A stretch of DNA of 64,000 nt from an uncultured Clostridium sp. (lineage in GTDB: Bacteria; Bacillota; Clostridia; TANB77; CAG-508), in NCBI GenBank assembly GCA_946404215.1, contig CAMJCT010000008.1, forward strand, positions 1 to 64,000, written 5' to 3'. Below are positions 9,423-19,434 of this stretch, in pieces. Position 1 is the stretch's first letter. Each line of letters starts with the position of its first letter. The notes under the pieces are model-generated. The model ran no database searches, was not told where the DNA came from, and saw only the letters and a program-made list of their open reading frames with translations. A program made the translations under genes and the position numbers.

Positions 9423-11306
9423 ATGGTCAAGAATGTAGGAATTAAAGTTGGTAAAAAAATATGTATCATTTTTATAATAAGTTTAATAATTGAATTAGGA
9501 ATTATGTTTTACAATATCGTAGTTAATAAAATATATACAAAATTTCATTTGATAGGAAATAATTCAATAGAAATATCTAAGCAGGAATTGAATATTGAGA
9601 CAGTTGATGGAATAACCAATATAAATGTAAAAAATGTAGATTGTACAAAAATATATAATATTTCGCTAGTGCTATATAGTGGAAATGCAGATGTTTATAT
9701 GAGAGTAATTATGAACAATGATGCAAAAGTCATACCTAAAGAAAATGCTTATGCATCAAAATTTAAATTATACTATTTTAATGGAGTTCAAACTAATGAA
9801 TTTTCAATAAATTATGAAGATGGATGTGTTGATTCAGATAACATTGAAAAAGTTATAATAAATGATAATATTGATTATATGCCACAAAGAAGCTTTTCAT
9901 TTGTACAGTTTTTAACAATATTTATAGCTTTAGGAATTGTAAATGTACTAATAAGCTTATATAAGATATCAAATAATAAAGAAAGAAAAATAAAGAAAGA
10001 GTTTTTATTTCTGGGAGCATCACTCGTAATTGGAATTATATTTATATTTATAAATGTACCACAAATTAGATATGATGAACATGCACATTTTTGGAGAGCA
10101 TATGAAATTGCAAGTGGTAATATAATTTCAAGAACAACGAATAAATTACCGGAAAGTGTTATTGAATTATTTAAAAGAGAAGACGGAAGTTATCCCAATA
10201 AAGAATTTAATTATGAAACAATTAAAGAAAAAGTGCAGGAGCCATTAAATGGAGAAAAGAGTATTGTTTTTCCAGTAGGTGCAACAGGATCTTTAACTCC
10301 AATAAGCTATATTCCACAGGTGATAGGTACTTTAGCTGGAAGAATTTTAAATTTGAGTCCGATGATTATATTTTGGTTAGCTAGGATAACAAATTTATTA
10401 TGTTATATTATATTAGTGTTTTTTGCAATAAAATTAATGCCATTTGAAAAATGGAAATCGATACTAATGATAATTGCATTATTTCCGATGACTATGAACT
10501 TAGCTACAACTTTATCACCAGATACTGTAATTATAGGCGCTACATTTTTAGCGATTTCATACGTATTTCATTTAAAAGTTGCAGTAGAAAAAATAACAAT
10601 TCAAAATATTGTTATTTTGGGAATTTTATTTATGATTCCTACGGTATGTAAAATAGTTTATTTTCCAGTATGCTTTTTATTATTCATATTACCTAAAGAA
10701 AAATTTGAAAATGGTTTAAAAAGAATATTATATTATATACTAACATTAGTTATTGTGTTTGTACCTTATTTTGTGCTAAATAAATTAGTTTCAATAGGTG
10801 ATTATGCAATTGCAATAAGAACTAATATAATAGAGCAAATATTGTTTACAATTTCAGATTTAGGCAGGGATTTTATTACAGCAGTAAATACCTTCTATAG
10901 CGAAAGTTCTTCATATTTCTTTGAGATGATAGGAGGATGGAATACTATAAATATAGTTTCAATAGTAATATTTATAATCTTGATACTAGAGACATTTAAT
11001 AAAAATGAAGAAAGCATACAATATGTGTTTACTAAAAAAGAAAAGATTATATTTTTATCAATAATTTTTATTGAAACATTAGGTGTAATTGCAGCAATGT
11101 ATTTAGGATGGACGCAAGCTAAACAAACAGTAGTAGAAGGAATTCAGGGGAGATACTTTTTACCTATATTACCATTAGTATGTATGCTAGCAGGTAAAAA
11201 TAAAATTGAGATTAATATGAAAAATAAAGAAATGAAATTTGTTATAGCTTTAATTGTAATATATATAATTGTATTTGGATTTTCAATTAAATCGTATTTA
11301 GGGTAA
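9423..11306 (+). CDS. DUF2142 polytopic membrane protein
   Basis: A 627-residue membrane protein with one N-terminal helix, a roughly 120-residue extracellular beta-rich region, then about ten more membrane segments. The VPQIRYDEHAHFWRAYEIA block (near residues 210-228) is characteristic of DUF2142 proteins, which resemble GT-C fold glycosyltransferases with an acidic motif in an outer loop. Its place in the operon suggests a role in sugar transfer on the outer face of the membrane, but no reaction can be assigned. Confidence 0.8.
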   Translation: MVKNVGIKVGKKICIIFIISLIIELGIMFYNIVVNKIYTKFHLIGNNSIEISKQELNIETVDGITNINVKNVDCTKIYNISLVLYSGNADVYMRVIMNNDAKVIPKENAYASKFKLYYFNGVQTNEFSINYEDGCVDSDNIEKVIINDNIDYMPQRSFSFVQFLTIFIALGIVNVLISLYKISNNKERKIKKEFLFLGASLVIGIIFIFINVPQIRYDEHAHFWRAYEIASGNIISRTTNKLPESVIELFKREDGSYPNKEFNYETIKEKVQEPLNGEKSIVFPVGATGSLTPISYIPQVIGTLAGRILNLSPMIIFWLARITNLLCYIILVFFAIKLMPFEKWKSILMIIALFPMTMNLATTLSPDTVIIGATFLAISYVFHLKVAVEKITIQNIVILGILFMIPTVCKIVYFPVCFLLFILPKEKFENGLKRILYYILTLVIVFVPYFVLNKLVSIGDYAIAIRTNIIEQILFTISDLGRDFITAVNTFYSESSSYFFEMIGGWNTINIVSIVIFIILILETFNKNEESIQYVFTKKEKIIFLSIIFIETLGVIAAMYLGWTQAKQTVVEGIQGRYFLPILPLVCMLAGKNKIEINMKNKEMKFVIALIVIYIIVFGFSIKSYLG

Positions 11307-11333
11307 AATTGTTTAATGAAAGGATTGTAATAA

Positions 11334-12035
11334 ATGTCAAGAGTATTAATAGTGATACCAGCTTATAACGAAGCACAAAATATAGAAAAAACAGTTAAGG
11401 ATATAAAAGATAATACAGATTATGATTATGTGGTTATAAACGACTGTTCAAAAGATAATACAAAAGAAATATGTGAGAAAAATTCATTTAATGTTATATC
11501 TTTGCCAGTGAACTTTGGATTAACAAGCGGAATTCAATTGGGAATGAAATTTGCATATAAACATAATTATGATATCATTATACAATTTGATGGAGATGGA
11601 CAACATCAAGCAAAATATTTAAAGGATTTAGTTAGGGAGATTGAAGAAAATAATATAGATATTGCAATAGGATCAAGATTTGTAACAAGGAAGAAACCTT
11701 ATACAATGAGAATGTTTGGAAGTAGATTAATTAGTATAGCTATAGCGATAACAACATTCAATAAGATTAATGATCCAACTTCAGGTATGAGAGCTTATAA
11801 TAAAAAAGCTATTTCAGAATTTATTACAAATGCAAGTCTGACTCCTGAACCAGATACATTAGTATATATGATAAAAAAGAAAATGAAAATTAAGGAAGTA
11901 CAAGTAGAAATGAAAGATAGAGAATTTGGAGAGTCTTATTTGAATCCAATAAAATCAATAAAGTATATGGCCAATATGATTTTATCAATAATATTTATAC
12001 GAAGTGTAACTAAAAAGAAAAAGAGGGGGAAATAG
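11334..12035 (+). CDS. GT2 glycosyltransferase, dolichyl-phosphate-mannose-synthase-like
   Basis: A 233-residue single-domain GT2 enzyme. Motifs: VIPAYNEAQNIEKTVKDI at the N-terminus, NDCSKDNT, the metal-binding FDGDGQH and a GSRF block. It lacks C-terminal membrane helices; the adjacent DUF2304 gene two bases downstream probably supplies the membrane part, a pairing seen in many Firmicutes. Probable role: transfer of a sugar to a polyprenyl phosphate or glycan intermediate. Confidence 0.88.
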   Translation: MSRVLIVIPAYNEAQNIEKTVKDIKDNTDYDYVVINDCSKDNTKEICEKNSFNVISLPVNFGLTSGIQLGMKFAYKHNYDIIIQFDGDGQHQAKYLKDLVREIEENNIDIAIGSRFVTRKKPYTMRMFGSRLISIAIAITTFNKINDPTSGMRAYNKKAISEFITNASLTPEPDTLVYMIKKKMKIKEVQVEMKDREFGESYLNPIKSIKYMANMILSIIFIRSVTKKKKRGK

Positions 12036-12037
12036 TA

Positions 12038-12376
12038 ATGACATTAACATTAAGAATATTATTAATAGTAGGTTCTTTAATTTCATTTTTATTATGCGTA
12101 AAAAAAATAAAGCAAGCTAAGTTAAAAGTAGAAAATTCCATAGTATGGTTTTTAGGAAGTATATTATTAATACTAATGAGTATCTTTTCAGGAGGAGTTG
12201 AATGGATATCTGCTAAATTAGGATTCGAAGCACCAGTTAATTTTGTATTTGTAGTAATTATAGCTTTCTTATTAATAGAAGAATATTTAAGCAATATCAA
12301 AATTACTGAGTTGAATGAAAAAATTAAAAATCTAGATCATTATATTGCATTAAAAGAATTTGAAAAAAATAAATAA
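12038..12376 (+). CDS. DUF2304 small membrane protein
   Basis: A 112-residue protein with three hydrophobic segments (about 2-20, 32-52, 66-86) and a charged C-terminal tail. It fits DUF2304, a family usually found directly beside a GT2 gene, as here (2-base gap, GAGGGGG ribosome binding site inside the upstream gene). It probably anchors or regulates the upstream glycosyltransferase. Function not demonstrated. Confidence 0.75.
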   Translation: MTLTLRILLIVGSLISFLLCVKKIKQAKLKVENSIVWFLGSILLILMSIFSGGVEWISAKLGFEAPVNFVFVVIIAFLLIEEYLSNIKITELNEKIKNLDHYIALKEFEKNK

Positions 12377-12389
12377 GAAGGAGAAAAAA

Positions 12390-13436
12390 ATGAAAAATAA
12401 AATTAAAGTAAGTATTATAGTACCTGTATATAAAGTTGAAAAATATTTAAGAAGAAGTATGGATTCATTAGTAAATCAAACATTAGATAATGTAGAAATT
12501 ATTTGTATCAATGATGGATCTCCTGATAATTGTTTAGAGATTTTAAAAGAATATAAAGAAAAATATTCCGATAAGAATATTGTAATTATAGATAAAAAAA
12601 ATGAAGGTGTATGGAAAGGAAGATTTGATGGCATAGCAAAGGCTACAGGAGAATATATAGCATTTACTGATTCAGACGATTATATTACACTTGATTATGC
12701 TGAAAAACTTTATAAAGCTGCAAAGAGAAACAATGCAGATATATCTGTTTCAGGGTTTTATAGAGTTGACACAGATACAGAGCATGTGTATTCAACAGAA
12801 ATGACTGGGTATGAAGGAAAAACGATAAATATGGATGAAAATCCAGAAGAAATTCTTTCTATAAATACAGCTTTATGGAATAAATTGTATAAAGCAGATA
12901 TTTTGAAAAATATGAAAAACTTGGAAAATCCACCTAGAATATTAGATGATATGATGTTTTTATTATTAGTATATTTAAATACAAAAAAAATATCTTTTAT
13001 AAATGATTCGTTATATTATTATATGGTAAGACAAGATTCTATAATGGGACAAATAAAAAAAGAACAAATTGAGTCAACGCAAAAAGCGATGATAGAAGTA
13101 AAAAATATCTACAAAAATGATAAGCAAGGCAAAAAATTACTTGAAGTAATAGATACAATGGCATTTTTACATTTTGGGATATCATTAATGTTTAGAATGT
13201 CATCAGATAAAGAGAATTTTAATAAGGTATTTAAGGAAAATACAGAGTTTTTAGATACAGAATTTGGATTATGGAGACATTCTAGATATTTAAATATTAC
13301 ATATTCATTAAGTCATAAAAAAGCCAATTTTAAAGTTGCAGTTATGAAGAAAATCTATGTAATGCATATGTACAAGGCTTTTTTATCAGTATACAAATTC
13401 ATATTAAAAGCTTTTAAAATAGATATAAAATGGTAA
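12390..13436 (+). CDS. GT2 glycosyltransferase (capsule/LPS type)
   Basis: A 348-residue GT2 enzyme starting VSIIVPVYKVEKYLRR, with NDGSPDN and the catalytic-metal TDSDDYI block (about residues 90-98), a middle region of acceptor recognition (PPRILDDMMF) and a helical C-terminus. I chose the ATG at 12390 because AAGGAG lies 7 bases upstream; an earlier in-frame ATG at 12360 overlaps the previous gene. Part of the polysaccharide operon; sugar specificity unknown. Confidence 0.88.
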   Translation: MKNKIKVSIIVPVYKVEKYLRRSMDSLVNQTLDNVEIICINDGSPDNCLEILKEYKEKYSDKNIVIIDKKNEGVWKGRFDGIAKATGEYIAFTDSDDYITLDYAEKLYKAAKRNNADISVSGFYRVDTDTEHVYSTEMTGYEGKTINMDENPEEILSINTALWNKLYKADILKNMKNLENPPRILDDMMFLLLVYLNTKKISFINDSLYYYMVRQDSIMGQIKKEQIESTQKAMIEVKNIYKNDKQGKKLLEVIDTMAFLHFGISLMFRMSSDKENFNKVFKENTEFLDTEFGLWRHSRYLNITYSLSHKKANFKVAVMKKIYVMHMYKAFLSVYKFILKAFKIDIKW

Positions 13437-13446
13437 GGGATATGAA

Positions 13447-14670
13447 ATGGAAAAAAAAGAAGGATTTATTTGGAATACAGCAGGAAGCTTGATATATTCA
13501 TTTTTTAATGCCATAGTCTTAATGGTTTGTACAAGATTAAATGGAACAGAGATTGCAGGAATATTTTCTATATGCTATGCAACAGGCTGTATATTGAATG
13601 CAATAGGGGATTTGGGAATTAGGATTTTTCAAGTTACAGATACTAATAGGAAATATAAATTTGTAGATTATTTATATGCAAGAGGATTTGCACTTGTGGT
13701 AATGATTATAATAGCGCTTGTTTTTTCAATAATGAGTGGGTATACTAAAGAAAAATTCTTTATTTGTATAATTCTTGTACTAATAAGAGTTGTAGATAAC
13801 TTTGGAGAGACATTTCAAGCAGAATTTCAACTGAATGGAAGATTAGATATAGCCGGAAAGGCATTATTGTATAGAAATGTATTGGAAATAATGTTTTTTG
13901 CAATTGTTGATATAATTACGCATAGTATTTACATATCTTTCATTGCTATGCTGGTTATTAGTATTATAATTTTAATTATTTATGATATTAGATTAATAAA
14001 AAAACAATATAAAACATTAGGAATATTTAATTTTGATAAAATAAAAGAAATACTAAAAGAATGTATACCATTGGGGCTTTCTACATTAATAAGTATGTAT
14101 GTTATAAATGCTGTAAAATATGCAATTGATATATTTGGAGACAATACAATGCAAACATATTTTAATGTATTATATATGCCAACATTTGTAATAAACTTGG
14201 TAAGCATATTAATAATGAAACCATTATTAAAACCATTTGGGGAATATTGGAATAATAATGAAGGAAAAAAACTGATAAACACAATAATTAAGATAGTATT
14301 ATTTTTAATTGGCATTACTGTAATAATTGAGGTTTTAGCATTAACAATAGGAATACCAATATTAGGTTGGTTATATGCCCTAGATTTGTCAGAATATAAA
14401 TTAGAGTTATTTTTATTAATACTTTCTGGCTTGTTTTATGCAAGTTCAACAGTTATATTTTATGCACTTGGAACAATTAGAAAGCAGAAGCAAACAACAA
14501 TTTCTTATGTGATATGTGCAGTTTTTGCATCTATAGTATCTAATTTACTAGTGAGAAATTATGGAATAATAGGATCTACTATATCAAGTGTATTGATAAT
14601 GGCTATATTATTTATAATCTTGTTAATATTTTTTGTAATTAGTTATAAAAGGGAAAAAAAATGTAGGTAG
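13447..14670 (+). CDS. Polysaccharide flippase-like membrane protein (MATE/Wzx superfamily)
   Basis: A 407-residue protein with about 12 membrane segments. The N-terminus (FIWNTAGSLIYSFFNAIVLM) matches O-antigen/teichuronic flippases, which move lipid-linked repeat units across the membrane. Its presence beside a complete ABC exporter (4253/8628) suggests that either two polymers are made here or this flippase moves a side-branch donor. Starts 10 bases after the GT2 gene. Confidence 0.82.
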   Translation: MEKKEGFIWNTAGSLIYSFFNAIVLMVCTRLNGTEIAGIFSICYATGCILNAIGDLGIRIFQVTDTNRKYKFVDYLYARGFALVVMIIIALVFSIMSGYTKEKFFICIILVLIRVVDNFGETFQAEFQLNGRLDIAGKALLYRNVLEIMFFAIVDIITHSIYISFIAMLVISIIILIIYDIRLIKKQYKTLGIFNFDKIKEILKECIPLGLSTLISMYVINAVKYAIDIFGDNTMQTYFNVLYMPTFVINLVSILIMKPLLKPFGEYWNNNEGKKLINTIIKIVLFLIGITVIIEVLALTIGIPILGWLYALDLSEYKLELFLLILSGLFYASSTVIFYALGTIRKQKQTTISYVICAVFASIVSNLLVRNYGIIGSTISSVLIMAILFIILLIFFVISYKREKKCR

Positions 14671-14677
14671 AAAAATT

Positions 14678-14706
14678 ATACTATATAAAAAATATAGTAC
14701 TTTTGT
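14678..14706 (+). terminator. Weak terminator-like hairpin
   Basis: TACTATA-TAAAAAA-TATAGTA followed by CTTTT lies between the flippase and glf. It may attenuate transcription within the operon; the stem is A/T-only and weak. Confidence 0.4.
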
Positions 14707-14750
14707 AAAACCATGATATGGTGTAACAAAACGAAAAAGGAGAAATAAAA

Positions 14751-15896
14751 ATGAAAGAATATGATTATTTAATAGTGGGATCTGGATTATTTGGATCGAT
14801 ATTTGCTTATGAAGCAAATAAAAAAGGAAAAAAATGTTTAGTAATAGATAAAAGAGACCATGTAGCTGGAAATATTTATACAGAAAAGATAGATGGGATA
14901 AATGTACATATATATGGTGCGCATATTTTTCATACAAGTAATAGAGAAGTTTGGGAATATATAGGGAAGTTTGCAGAATTTAATAGATACACGAATTCAC
15001 CTGTGGCAAGATATAAAAATGAACTATATAATTTACCATTTAATTTAAATACATTTTCTAAAATGTTCAATTTGATAACACCTCAAGAAATTGAAGAAAA
15101 ATTAAAAGAAGAAAGAAAAGCTGGAATCGAAAGATTAAATGGCAGGGAGCCATCTAATCTTGAAGAACAAGCTATTTCATTAGTTGGAACAACTGTATAT
15201 GAGAAATTAATAAAAGGATATACAGAAAAACAATGGGGAGTTCCCTGCACAGAACTTCCAAGCTTTATAATTAAGAGATTACCAGTCAGAATGATTTATG
15301 ATAATAATTATTTTAATAATAAATATCAAGGAATTCCAATTGGAGGATATACTCAAATAATAGAAAAAATGCTTAATGGAATAGATGTTAAATTAAACTA
15401 TGATTTCTTTGAACATAAAGATGAATTAAAAGAAATAGCAGAAAAGATAATATTTACAGGATCAATTGATAAATATTATGATTATAAATTTGGAAAATTA
15501 GAATATAGAAGCGTAAGATTTGAAATGGAAAAAATAAATATAGATAACTATCAAGGAAATGCAGTTGTTAACTATACAGATAGGGATGTTCCATATACAA
15601 GAATAATTGAACATAAACATTTTGAACAGGGGAAACAATTGGGAAATGAAATAACTGAGGGACCATCAATTGGAAAAACTATTATTTCAAGAGAATATTC
15701 TGATAAATGGGATATAACGAAAGAACCATATTATCCAATAAATAACGATAAAAATAATGAGTTGTATAAAAAATATGAAGAGTTGGCATCGAAGGATAAT
15801 AATGTTATTTTTGGAGGAAGATTGGGACAGTATAAATATTATGATATGGATAAAGTTATAGAAGAAGCACTTAGATTAGTGAAAAAGATAAACTAG
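14751..15896 (+). CDS. glf: UDP-galactopyranose mutase
   Basis: A 381-residue flavoenzyme that interconverts UDP-galactopyranose and UDP-galactofuranose, the donor for galactofuranose-containing surface glycans. The N-terminal FAD-binding motif LIVGSGLFGSIFAYE and the conserved HVAGNIYTE, IYGAHIFHT, YTEKQWG and RVPYTR-like (DVPYTRIIEHK) blocks are present, and the length matches the family. Preceded by AAAAAGGAG. Together with galE (17455) it implies that the polymer contains galactofuranose. Confidence 0.95.
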   Translation: MKEYDYLIVGSGLFGSIFAYEANKKGKKCLVIDKRDHVAGNIYTEKIDGINVHIYGAHIFHTSNREVWEYIGKFAEFNRYTNSPVARYKNELYNLPFNLNTFSKMFNLITPQEIEEKLKEERKAGIERLNGREPSNLEEQAISLVGTTVYEKLIKGYTEKQWGVPCTELPSFIIKRLPVRMIYDNNYFNNKYQGIPIGGYTQIIEKMLNGIDVKLNYDFFEHKDELKEIAEKIIFTGSIDKYYDYKFGKLEYRSVRFEMEKINIDNYQGNAVVNYTDRDVPYTRIIEHKHFEQGKQLGNEITEGPSIGKTIISREYSDKWDITKEPYYPINNDKNNELYKKYEELASKDNNVIFGGRLGQYKYYDMDKVIEEALRLVKKIN

Positions 15897-15954
15897 GGCG
15901 ATATCATTTGAAAATAATATTAGAAAACGGTTTGATAGTTAAAAGGTAAATAAA

Positions 15955-16374
15955 ATGGGAAAAATAAATGAATTAACAAAAAAACTATTAACAAAAGAGG
16001 TTATATTATATATTGTTTTTGGAATATTAACAACAATTGTTAATTTAGTATCATTTTATATATTAAATACAATTTTAAACTGGGAAGAGAATATTTCAAA
16101 TTTAATTGCAATTATACTTGCTGTATTGGTTGCTTATATAACAAATAAAGACCTAGTATTCCACTCAAATGCAAAAGGTATAAAGAGTAGGTTAATTCAA
16201 TTTATAAAATTTATGATCGGACGTGCTTTTACAATGGTAGTGGAGGTTGTTGGAGGATTATTGCTATTCCAATTACCAATTCCAAATATAGTAACTAAAG
16301 CGCTACTTACCATAGTTGCCATAATTTTAAATTTTTTTATAAGTAAATTTTTTGCTTTCAAAAAAAATAATTAA
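15955..16374 (+). CDS. GtrA-like membrane protein
   Basis: A 139-residue protein with four hydrophobic helices and the family patterns YIVFGILTTIVNLVSFYIL and YITNKDLVF. GtrA-family proteins are thought to help flip or present polyprenyl-phosphate sugars made by a partner GT2, which follows directly at 16415. The combination is the classical GtrA/GtrB glucosylation module, here inside a Gram-positive glycan operon. Confidence 0.85.
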   Translation: MGKINELTKKLLTKEVILYIVFGILTTIVNLVSFYILNTILNWEENISNLIAIILAVLVAYITNKDLVFHSNAKGIKSRLIQFIKFMIGRAFTMVVEVVGGLLLFQLPIPNIVTKALLTIVAIILNFFISKFFAFKKNN

Positions 16375-16414
16375 CAAAATAACTAGTGAAGTAAACAAGA
16401 AAGGCGAATATAAC

Positions 16415-17350
16415 ATGAAAAAAATTTCTATAGTAATACCAGTTTATAATGAAGAAAGAGTATTAGAAATTTCATATAATAGAATAAAAGCCAATTTAGA
16501 AAATCTAAATCAATATGATTATGAAATAATTTTTATAAATGATGGAAGTATTGATAAGTCGTTAAGTGTTTTAGAAAAGATAGCTATTGAAGAGAATAAG
16601 GTAAAAGTAGTATCATTTTCTAGGAATTTTGGACAAGAGGCTGCATTAACAGCTGGATTAAAATATGTAACAGGCGATGCAATAGTAATTATTGATGCAG
16701 ACCTGCAGGATCCACCTGAACTTATACCAGAAATGTTATCTTTATGGGAACAGGGAAATGAGGTTATATATGGTAAAAGAAAAAGAAGGAAAGGTGAATC
16801 AGCATTTAAAATATTAAGTGCAAAAATGTTTTATAAAACATTAAATGCCTTATCTGATGTAGAAATTCCAAAAGATACTGGAGATTTTAGACTTGTTGAT
16901 AGAAAAGTAATAGATGTAATTAATTTGATGCCTGAGCACAATAAATTTGTAAGAGGATTATTTAGTTGGGTTGGATTTAAGCAATATGCATATGAGTATA
17001 AAAGAGAAGAAAGAGTTGCAGGTAAATCTAAATATCCATTAAGAAAAATGTGGAAACTAGCGACAGATGGTATAGTTAGTTTTTCTACAAAGCCATTAAA
17101 AATAGTTGGAGGCTTAGGAATAATCACAATAGTACTGTCAGTGTGCATATTAATATATTCTCTAATTTCATACTCGTTGAAGTTAAATAATTTGACGCCT
17201 GGGTGGACATCTATAATGGTTGCTATTACGTTATTTAGTGGAGTTCAATTACTATCAATATGGATAATGTCTGGATATATATCAAGAATATATGATGAAA
17301 CAAGGAGAAGGCCAGAATATATAATAGACAAAACTATTAACATTGAATAG
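16415..17350 (+). CDS. Polyprenyl-phosphate glycosyltransferase (GtrB/ArnC-like GT2)
   Basis: A 311-residue GT2 with two C-terminal membrane helices (about 225-250 and 265-285). Motifs: SIVIPVYNEERVLEISY, INDGSIDKS, IDADLQDPPELIPEM and the SKYPLRKMWKLA block of the GtrB/ArnC family. It should load a sugar onto undecaprenyl phosphate. The ATG at 16415 follows AAAGGCG; the longer in-frame ATG at 16352 would overlap gtrA and lacks a good ribosome binding site. Last gene of the polysaccharide operon. Confidence 0.9.
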   Translation: MKKISIVIPVYNEERVLEISYNRIKANLENLNQYDYEIIFINDGSIDKSLSVLEKIAIEENKVKVVSFSRNFGQEAALTAGLKYVTGDAIVIIDADLQDPPELIPEMLSLWEQGNEVIYGKRKRRKGESAFKILSAKMFYKTLNALSDVEIPKDTGDFRLVDRKVIDVINLMPEHNKFVRGLFSWVGFKQYAYEYKREERVAGKSKYPLRKMWKLATDGIVSFSTKPLKIVGGLGIITIVLSVCILIYSLISYSLKLNNLTPGWTSIMVAITLFSGVQLLSIWIMSGYISRIYDETRRRPEYIIDKTINIE

Positions 17351-17378
17351 TAGTTACAATTCATTCCCCACCCATAAC

Positions 17379-17411
17379 TAAAAGTGCAATAAAAACATTG
17401 TGCTTTTTTTA
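17379..17411 (+). terminator. Terminator of polysaccharide operon
   Basis: AAAGTGCAAT-AAAAAC-ATTGTGCTTTTTTT: an 8-base stem with G-U pairs followed by a T-run, located between the last glycosyltransferase and galE. Confidence 0.65.
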
Positions 17412-17454
17412 AATTCATGATATTATATAAAAAAATTGAAAAGGAGTGATTGTA

Positions 17455-18459
17455 ATGTCAATATTATTACCAGGTGGAGCTGGATATATAGGAAGTCATA
17501 CTGCTGTGGAGTTATTAAAATCAGGGAAGGATATTATTATAATAGATGATTTTTCTAATAGTACACCAAAGGCGTTGGAGGCTATAAAGAAAATAACAGG
17601 AAAAGATTTTAAATTTTATGAAATGGATTATGCTGATAGAGAAAAATTAGAAAAAGTTTTTGAAGAAAATGAAATAGAAGCAGTAATAAATTTTGCAGGA
17701 TTCAAAGCTGTTGGAGAATCTGTACAAAAGCCAATAGAATATTATACAAATAACATATCAGGGGCATTGGTAGTATTAGATGTAATGAGAAAATATGGAT
17801 GTAAAAAGTTTATTTTTAGTTCATCTGCAACAGTATATGGGGATCCAGAAGTTATTCCAATTACAGAAGAATGTAAAGTTGGTGGAACAACAAACCCTTA
17901 TGGAACAACAAAATTATTTATAGAACAAATTTTAAAGGATTTGTACAAATCAGATAATACATGGGATATATGTATATTAAGATATTTTAATCCAGTTGGA
18001 GCACATGAAAGTGGATTAATTGGTGAAGAACCTAAAGGAATTCCAAATAATTTAATGCCATATGTTGTAAGAGTAGCTGCAGGAATTTTACCAGAATTAT
18101 CAGTATTTGGAAATGATTATGATACGCCTGATGGGACAGGAGTTAGAGATTATATACATGTTGTAGATTTAGCTAAAGGACATGTTAAAGCACTAGAAAA
18201 ATTAGATAAAGAAAATGAAGGATTGTATATTTACAATTTAGGAACAGGAACAGGATATAGTGTTTTAGATATGGTAAAAGCATTTGAAGAATCCACAGGA
18301 AAGGTTGTAAAATATAAAATTACTCCAAGAAGACCAGGAGATATTGCCACATGTTATGCTAACCCAGCTAAAGCAAAAGACGAGCTGGGATGGACAGCTG
18401 AAAAAACATTAGAAGATATGTGTAAGGATTCATGGAATTTTATTGAAAAAAATAAATAA
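17455..18459 (+). CDS. galE: UDP-glucose 4-epimerase
   Basis: A 334-residue short-chain dehydrogenase-fold enzyme interconverting UDP-glucose and UDP-galactose. It shows the NAD-binding GGAGYIGSH motif at the N-terminus, DDFSNS, the Ser-Ser-Ala/Thr block (FSSSATVYGD) and the catalytic Tyr-x3-Lys (NPYGTTK). I chose ATG 17455, 8 bases after AAAAGGAG, rather than GTG 17446. It supplies UDP-galactose to the mutase at 14751. Confidence 0.94.
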   Translation: MSILLPGGAGYIGSHTAVELLKSGKDIIIIDDFSNSTPKALEAIKKITGKDFKFYEMDYADREKLEKVFEENEIEAVINFAGFKAVGESVQKPIEYYTNNISGALVVLDVMRKYGCKKFIFSSSATVYGDPEVIPITEECKVGGTTNPYGTTKLFIEQILKDLYKSDNTWDICILRYFNPVGAHESGLIGEEPKGIPNNLMPYVVRVAAGILPELSVFGNDYDTPDGTGVRDYIHVVDLAKGHVKALEKLDKENEGLYIYNLGTGTGYSVLDMVKAFEESTGKVVKYKITPRRPGDIATCYANPAKAKDELGWTAEKTLEDMCKDSWNFIEKNK

Positions 18460-18474
18460 AAGGTGTGGATGAAT

Positions 18475-19416
18475 ATGAATAAAATAAAGATATTTGCCTG
18501 CCCAACAGCAGAAAATATTACGAAAGAGATATGTGATTATTTAGAAATAGAAATAGGCAAAATAAAACATCAAAAATTTATGAATGATAATAATTTTGTA
18601 CAAATATTAGAAACAGTTAGAGAAAATGATGTGTATATTGTACAAACAGTTGAACCACCTGTAAATGAGCGAATAATGGAGCTGTTAATAACAATAGATG
18701 CTGCAAAAAGAGCTTCAGCTAAAAATATAAATGTTATATTACCATACTTTCCATATTCGAGATCAGATAAAAAGGATCAACCACGAGTTCCTATTACTGC
18801 TAAATTAATGGCACAGCTTATAGAAGCGGCAGGGGCTACAAGAGTAATAACATGCGATTTGCATAATCCAGCCATACAAGCATATTTTAATATTAATTGC
18901 GATAGATTAACAGCAGAACATTTATTGGAAAACTATTTCAAAGAAAAGAAATTAGATAATATTGTAATTGTAGCAACAGATGCTGGAAGTTCAAAAAAAG
19001 CATATAAATATTCACAATTTTTTAATTGTCCAATTGCTTTAGTTGATAAGAGAAGAGAAGGAAATGATGATAGAGCAATAGCAAGTACAATAATAGGTGA
19101 TGTAAAAGATAAGAATGCAATCATATTTGATGATGAAATTGACACTGCGGGTTCAATGATGGAAACTGTAAAAGTATTAAAAAGATTTGGTGCTAAAAAT
19201 ATATATGCAGGTTGTACTCATGGAGTGCTATCCGGTCCAGCAATTGAAAGAATTAAAGATTCAGAAATAAAGGAATTGGTTGTAACAAATACAATACCAA
19301 TCCCAAAAGAAAAAATGCTAGATAAAATAACGGTATTATCAATGGCACCATTATTTGCAGAAACAATAAAAAGAATTAATGAGGAAAGACCAATTGGAGA
19401 GTTATTTAAAAATTAA
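18475..19416 (+). CDS. prs: Ribose-phosphate pyrophosphokinase
   Basis: A 313-residue enzyme making PRPP from ribose 5-phosphate and ATP. Visible are the ATP-loop FPYSRSDKKDQPR, the TCDLH metal site, the flexible-loop region DAGSSKKAYKYSQ (a divergent form) and the PRPP-binding FDDEIDTAGSMM. The ATG at 18475 lies 9 bases after AAAAGGTG; two other in-frame starts lie just upstream. Followed by trpS after a few bases. Confidence 0.9.
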   Translation: MNKIKIFACPTAENITKEICDYLEIEIGKIKHQKFMNDNNFVQILETVRENDVYIVQTVEPPVNERIMELLITIDAAKRASAKNINVILPYFPYSRSDKKDQPRVPITAKLMAQLIEAAGATRVITCDLHNPAIQAYFNINCDRLTAEHLLENYFKEKKLDNIVIVATDAGSSKKAYKYSQFFNCPIALVDKRREGNDDRAIASTIIGDVKDKNAIIFDDEIDTAGSMMETVKVLKRFGAKNIYAGCTHGVLSGPAIERIKDSEIKELVVTNTIPIPKEKMLDKITVLSMAPLFAETIKRINEERPIGELFKN

Positions 19417-19434
19417 AAAGGAATGAGATTAAAT